From NCBI RefSeq assembly GCF_000972845.2, contig NC_040016.1, forward strand, positions 14,980,967 to 15,044,966: a stretch of DNA of 64,000 bases, written 5' to 3'. Position 1 is the stretch's first letter. Every line of letters begins with the position of its first letter. Shown here in pieces: positions 60,156-64,000 of the stretch. This stretch comes from Larimichthys crocea (lineage: Eukaryota > Chordata > Actinopteri > Sciaenidae). The notes beneath the pieces are model-generated. The model saw only the letters and a list, made by a program, of their open reading frames with translations. It was not told the DNA's origin and made no database searches. Position numbers and translations under genes: made by a program.

Positions 60156-63100
60156 TTTATTCAAAATATGTTAATGCAACCATCAATATATTCCAGTAAT
60201 TACAAAATCAGTAGTTTTTCGTCTTTATAATCTTATCCTTTATAGACGAGGCTTGCAGACAAACACAAGCTTTGATCTATATATATATACCATGAGAACA
60301 CAGGGTACTTTTTAAACAGGTGACTGTCCCCTTTCTGGTGAACACTAACCAGGTCGCAGTTCAAAAATCACAATTCAGTGAGATTGAAATCCATTAATAA
60401 GGAGGCAAAACTGAGATTTAAATGGAGCAGCTCAAACATACATTAATTGGAATAACATTAATGAATTTTAGCTGACTCATAATAAGATGATGGATACTAA
60501 ATGAGGAACCAAAAACAGGGGATACAGCAATCTCTTTGACCGTGACATAATTTGTACTTCCTCAAACTGAGTTGAAAAACAAACTCCTACCTATGACTTA
60601 TGACCATGCAGACACTGGTCACCGCAACAGCAGGGGAAAAATATTAAATATGACATTGATACCTGGGTGCACTCCACTTTACAGATAGATTTAAGACTGC
60701 TGGACTACTAAGGAGGTCTACATTGACTCACAGTTTACTCCTCGACAACCGAATGCTTGCTAACACTGTTCATTGTTAATCAAAGTGGGTAATTGTTTTT
60801 TCCTATATGTTTAACAGTAACAACACAGACATGTAAATGCAGTTCATGGGAACAGATAAGGGGATACTAATACAAACATATTTACAAATGCATCTGTACA
60901 AATATTTGACACTGTACAGTCGATGTTGTGGGGATAAAGTGATAGTGGCATTGTTGGTAATCACATGTTTAAAAGGGTTGGCCATCAGAAACTATTTATA
61001 ACAGCAAAGAGGACCCAAAGTTTGTGTCCTATATATATATATATAATAAATTATATATATATTTATTAAAACATGAAAGACTCTTTGGCACTAACAAGGA
61101 GATTAGAGGAGCTGTTATTAGACAAAAGGAGTAGTTCAACCTTTTAGGAAATATGTTTATTTGCTTTCTTGCTGACAGTAAGACGAGCAGGTAGCAGGTT
61201 GACACCACTCTCATGTCTGAGCTGATTGGCTTACCTTAGCACAAAAACTGGTAACACAGGAAACTGCTAACCTGACTCAGTGAAAAAGAAAACTGCTTAC
61301 AGCCAGGTCCATGGCTTGTTATTGTACATGCTAGCTCAAGAGAAAAGGCTTCCTGGGCCACTTTATGGAACAAAGCCATTGCTTGTGCTATAAGTCAAAA
61401 AATTGTTTCTGAAAAAGGTCTGTTAAATCATTATCTGTACAAAAACCACAGAACCCAGCCAAGAAAGACTTGTTTCCACTTTTTTGCAGTCTCTAAGCTA
61501 AGCTAACTGGCCACTGCCTCCAGCTACACATTAAACTTACAAACCAGAGTGTTCTCTCGATCTTCTCCTCTAACTATAAGCAAGAAAGCATGTAAGCATA
61601 TTTCTCGAAATGTCAAACCATTCTTTTATTAGTTAAGCAGAGAAACCGCTTCTAGCATTTGTTTATAGGTTGGCAAGTTTATAATTTGTGTTGACATAAT
61701 GGTGCGGGCTTACTAAAGACCGAATCCATGTGTGGATTAATATGTAATGAGGCAAGCATAGAGTCAATGTGTATCTTCAGAAAACTCATACTATACTCAC
61801 AATAATTCATTACATAACATTTACAATTTTTGTTAACAAATACAGTGACTGGCAGAAGATAAAGCCACACAATGGCCACCAGAAAAACAACAACAACAAC
61901 AAAAAAACACAACATAAACAAATAACACTGTTATTTGTAGTGACACAAATATGAAATCCATCCCAACAGGATGACTTGTTTGTGTGATTTTAATAGCATG
62001 TACATATAGTAGACAGAAACCCTTACTACACTTCATCAGTTGAACGTTTTTCATGTCAGAAGGTGCTTTGCTGGAAGACGCTCCAGCTCATCTTATATTG
62101 CATTCACACTCTCCACACACCATCCAAATAATAAATACACTCAACTTTAGGAAACATGTTTTTTTGTTTGTTTGTTTGTTTTTACACATTGCATTAATTA
62201 CATAAATAAAGAAATGTACAGTAATTTTCAACCATGTTTGCTTAAATTATCTAAACAAGTGAGCACAAAGTGGATTGTGCATAAAACAGAGCATGACCTG
62301 TCAGTTCAGGGTTTATATGAGAGGACGGTGAGATGACGTTTAACAGAATATAGTGACAGTCTCTCAAACACTAGTGCACTACTATACTTCCTATTATCTC
62401 TTGCTGTAGAAGTACACTTCCTGAATATTTTAACACTGTTTTATGGCATTCCTTCCCTTTACTTATGCAGGCAGCATTTTAACATGATCAATACTTCAAA
62501 AAAGATGTCACAGATCTCTTTTTGCTACTTTTCGCTGCTTCTGATATGTTGTAGCACAACATGATGTGACACATCTGGACCGTTCTGTGATGGCCTTTCT
62601 GCACATTTGAAAATGGCAAGAATGTGACAAAAAAAACAGAACAATGTGGTTTCACAACAACGAGAGCTTGTCCTGCTGTTTAATTACATGATAACCATCC
62701 CATATGTAGGGTAAAAAAATCTCTTCCATCTTCATATCTGAAGGCAGAACATGCACCTTGTACCTTGAATTCTTTTCTACTGTCCTGATTCAAAATTTTT
62801 GATACGTTCCAGGTGAAAAGCTTAAAAAAAACTGTCCACACCCTTATTCCTAAAGGTGCATAGGGACAGAGTGACAGCTTCTTGCGCTCTTTCTATGCGT
62901 TTGTAGAGAGACTCCATATATGAGAAGGAATTTAATCCATGTGACAAAAGTGGCACTGCTCAGTTCCTCTCCTTTTTCTGCTACACTTAAAGCATGCCTG
63001 AGTTTGGGGAAGGTGTCTCATGGCAGGGAGGTTAGGATAAGTTTCTACACCTTCTTCAGGCGAGCCGTCATCTCTGGAAGAAGTTTAAAGGGGAGGAATA

Positions 63101-63216
63101 GGACGTCAAAAGATTACACTCTCTCCTTCCTCTCCTCCCTTCTACAGCACGTTGTTCATTTCCCTCCTCTCTGTGCAAACACTTTCTGTTCCGTTAACAT
63201 TCACATGACCTGGGCG
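60156..63216 (-). other. ppp1r16b: Probable long 3'UTR of ppp1r16b
   Basis: Follows the stop at 63217 on the minus strand. Minus-strand AATAAA candidates are at 61625-61630 and 60156-60161 (TTTATT on +). The region contains the fold-back element at 61128-61628, a TA tract near 61030-61060 and (TTTG)n at 62159-62183. Its true length is inferred, not shown. Confidence 0.35.
61128..61628. mobile_element. Fold-back element, about 500 bp
   Basis: The left arm TAGTTCAACCTTTTAGGAAA then TTTGCTTTCTTGCTGACAGT pairs with the right arm, whose reverse complement reads GGTTTGACATTTCGAGAAAT then ATGCTTTCTTGCTTATAGTT. The interior GCAGTCTCTAAGCTAAGCTA is characteristic of a very common percomorph element. 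No protein encoded. Confidence 0.7.
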
Positions 63217-63690
63217 CTATGACACGCAGCAGCAGGTCCGCATCTTCGGCTGCTCTTCCTCTATTGGCTGCTTGAATTTGAGGAGCGGCGGGTCTCCACT
63301 GGCCGGCGTGTAGTACACCGCGCTGCCATTGGAGGAGACCAGTGGCATGCGGGGGTCTTCGGAGTTGGTTTTGGCATCAGTGAAGGAGTCTGTGGAGCCG
63401 TTACCTAGGTGACCGTTGAACAAGGGGTGATTCAACAATTTGGCAGCAGCCCTCTGTTTCTTGAGCTCCGACAGAGTTTGAGCACGCTCTCTCGGCCAGG
63501 CTTCCTCCTGGGTGGGCTGAGTGGTGATGACCCCGCCCTTATCAGATGATGGCGCATTGCCGTTGGAGGGCTGTTGCGGCGGCGTAGACGTTTTTGTGGA
63601 GATGAGGCCGTTTTGTTTGCTGTTGCCATCTTTGAGGATGGTGGGCAGCTTGGGCTTGTCTGGCAGCTCCACAGCTTCGACTGGCTTGAC
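63217..63690 (-). CDS. ppp1r16b: PPP1R16B (TIMAP), last coding exon only
   Basis: Membrane-targeting regulatory subunit of protein phosphatase 1 with N-terminal ankyrin repeats; those and the PP1-binding motif lie right of the window. The acceptor is cgatgtcctgcag, exon start VKPVEAVELPDKPK, 157 codons to TAG at 63217-63219. The diagnostic blocks are LSELKKQRAAAKLLNHPLFN, SSNGSAVYYTPASGDPPLLK and FKQPIEE, which match human PPP1R16B (LELKRQRAAAKLLSHP, SVYYT, SGDPPLLKFKAPIEE). PPP1R16A lacks the VYYT block. The protein ends CCCVS, a CaaX prenylation box with extra cysteines. The segment between, rich in Ser, Thr, Pro and Asn, is poorly conserved. Confidence 0.93.
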   Translation of the reverse strand, partial: VKPVEAVELPDKPKLPTILKDGNSKQNGLISTKTSTPPQQPSNGNAPSSDKGGVITTQPTQEEAWPRERAQTLSELKKQRAAAKLLNHPLFNGHLGNGSTDSFTDAKTNSEDPRMPLVSSNGSAVYYTPASGDPPLLKFKQPIEEEQPKMRTCCCVS

Positions 63691-64000
63691 CTGCAGGACA
63701 TCGATAAAGACGACTTTAATCCTGCTATAATGCTTCTCTTTGGAGGATTAAATATGTGTTCACTGACTCTGTATGGGGAAAATCAGATATCTTTCATCTG
63801 GTTCTTAGGCTACCAAGCACAGATAAAATGAGATGTAAGGCTAATTGTTTTGTCTAAGTCTACCCTCAGAAATTATTTTGTGACACTGTCATCAATGTAC
63901 TTACTATTTCAGATCATTACTTTCTACAAATCCCTTAAAGCCTTTTGATAACCAGTTGATAATGTGCCTCAATATGCTGCAGACAGCATTTTTTCTAGTA
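63691..64000 (-). other. ppp1r16b last intron (partial)
   Basis: Upstream of the last exon on the minus strand; runs off the right edge. No further exon was found in the 310 bases available. Confidence 0.7.

Overview
The window is vertebrate nuclear DNA, most probably from a spiny-rayed (percomorph) teleost. Coding exons are short and bounded by GT-AG introns, there are many CA/TG microsatellites, and the dispersed repeats (tRNA-derived SINEs, fold-back elements, a piggyBac-like TTAA element, a hAT-like element) are of kinds common in percomorph genomes. No bacterial, plasmid, phage or CRISPR features are present. Coding density is low: four genes, all recognised by reading exon by exon.

Layout. 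(1) About 67-13136, + strand: SHMT2, mitochondrial serine hydroxymethyltransferase. Eleven coding exons encode 489 residues, and only the first coding exon lies off the left edge. A near poly(A) signal is at 13341 and a distal candidate at 14715. (2) 13.4-23.6 kb: intergenic, with two SINEs, a LINE tail and microsatellites. (3) 29056-23821, - strand: an 82-residue NDUFA4/NDUFA4L2-family gene in four very small exons, convergent with SHMT2. (4) 29.1-45.8 kb: a gene-poor 17 kb interval with dispersed repeats and some unexplained unique sequence. (5) 53803-45783, - strand: FAM210B, three coding exons, 306 residues, with a CCAAT box and GATA motifs just upstream. (6) 54.0-63.2 kb: repeats, then the probable long 3'UTR of (7) PPP1R16B (TIMAP), - strand. 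Only its last coding exon (63690-63217) is inside the window; it ends in a CaaX box.

How they fit together. Three of the four genes encode mitochondrial proteins: one-carbon metabolism (SHMT2), a respiratory-chain-associated small membrane protein (NDUFA4L2 family) and a DUF1279 membrane protein (FAM210B). They are separate transcription units, so this is neighbourhood rather than an operon. From memory of human maps, SHMT2/NDUFA4L2 lie at 12q13 and FAM210B/PPP1R16B on 20q, so the 29-45 kb interval would be the junction of two blocks kept together in fish. I found no convincing new gene system. The best second looks are loss of the internal SHMT2 start methionine, a UG-repeat splice acceptor at SHMT2 exon 3, the divergent NDUFA4L2-family protein, the long FAM210B N-terminus, and a possible short + strand terminal exon near 45.4 kb.
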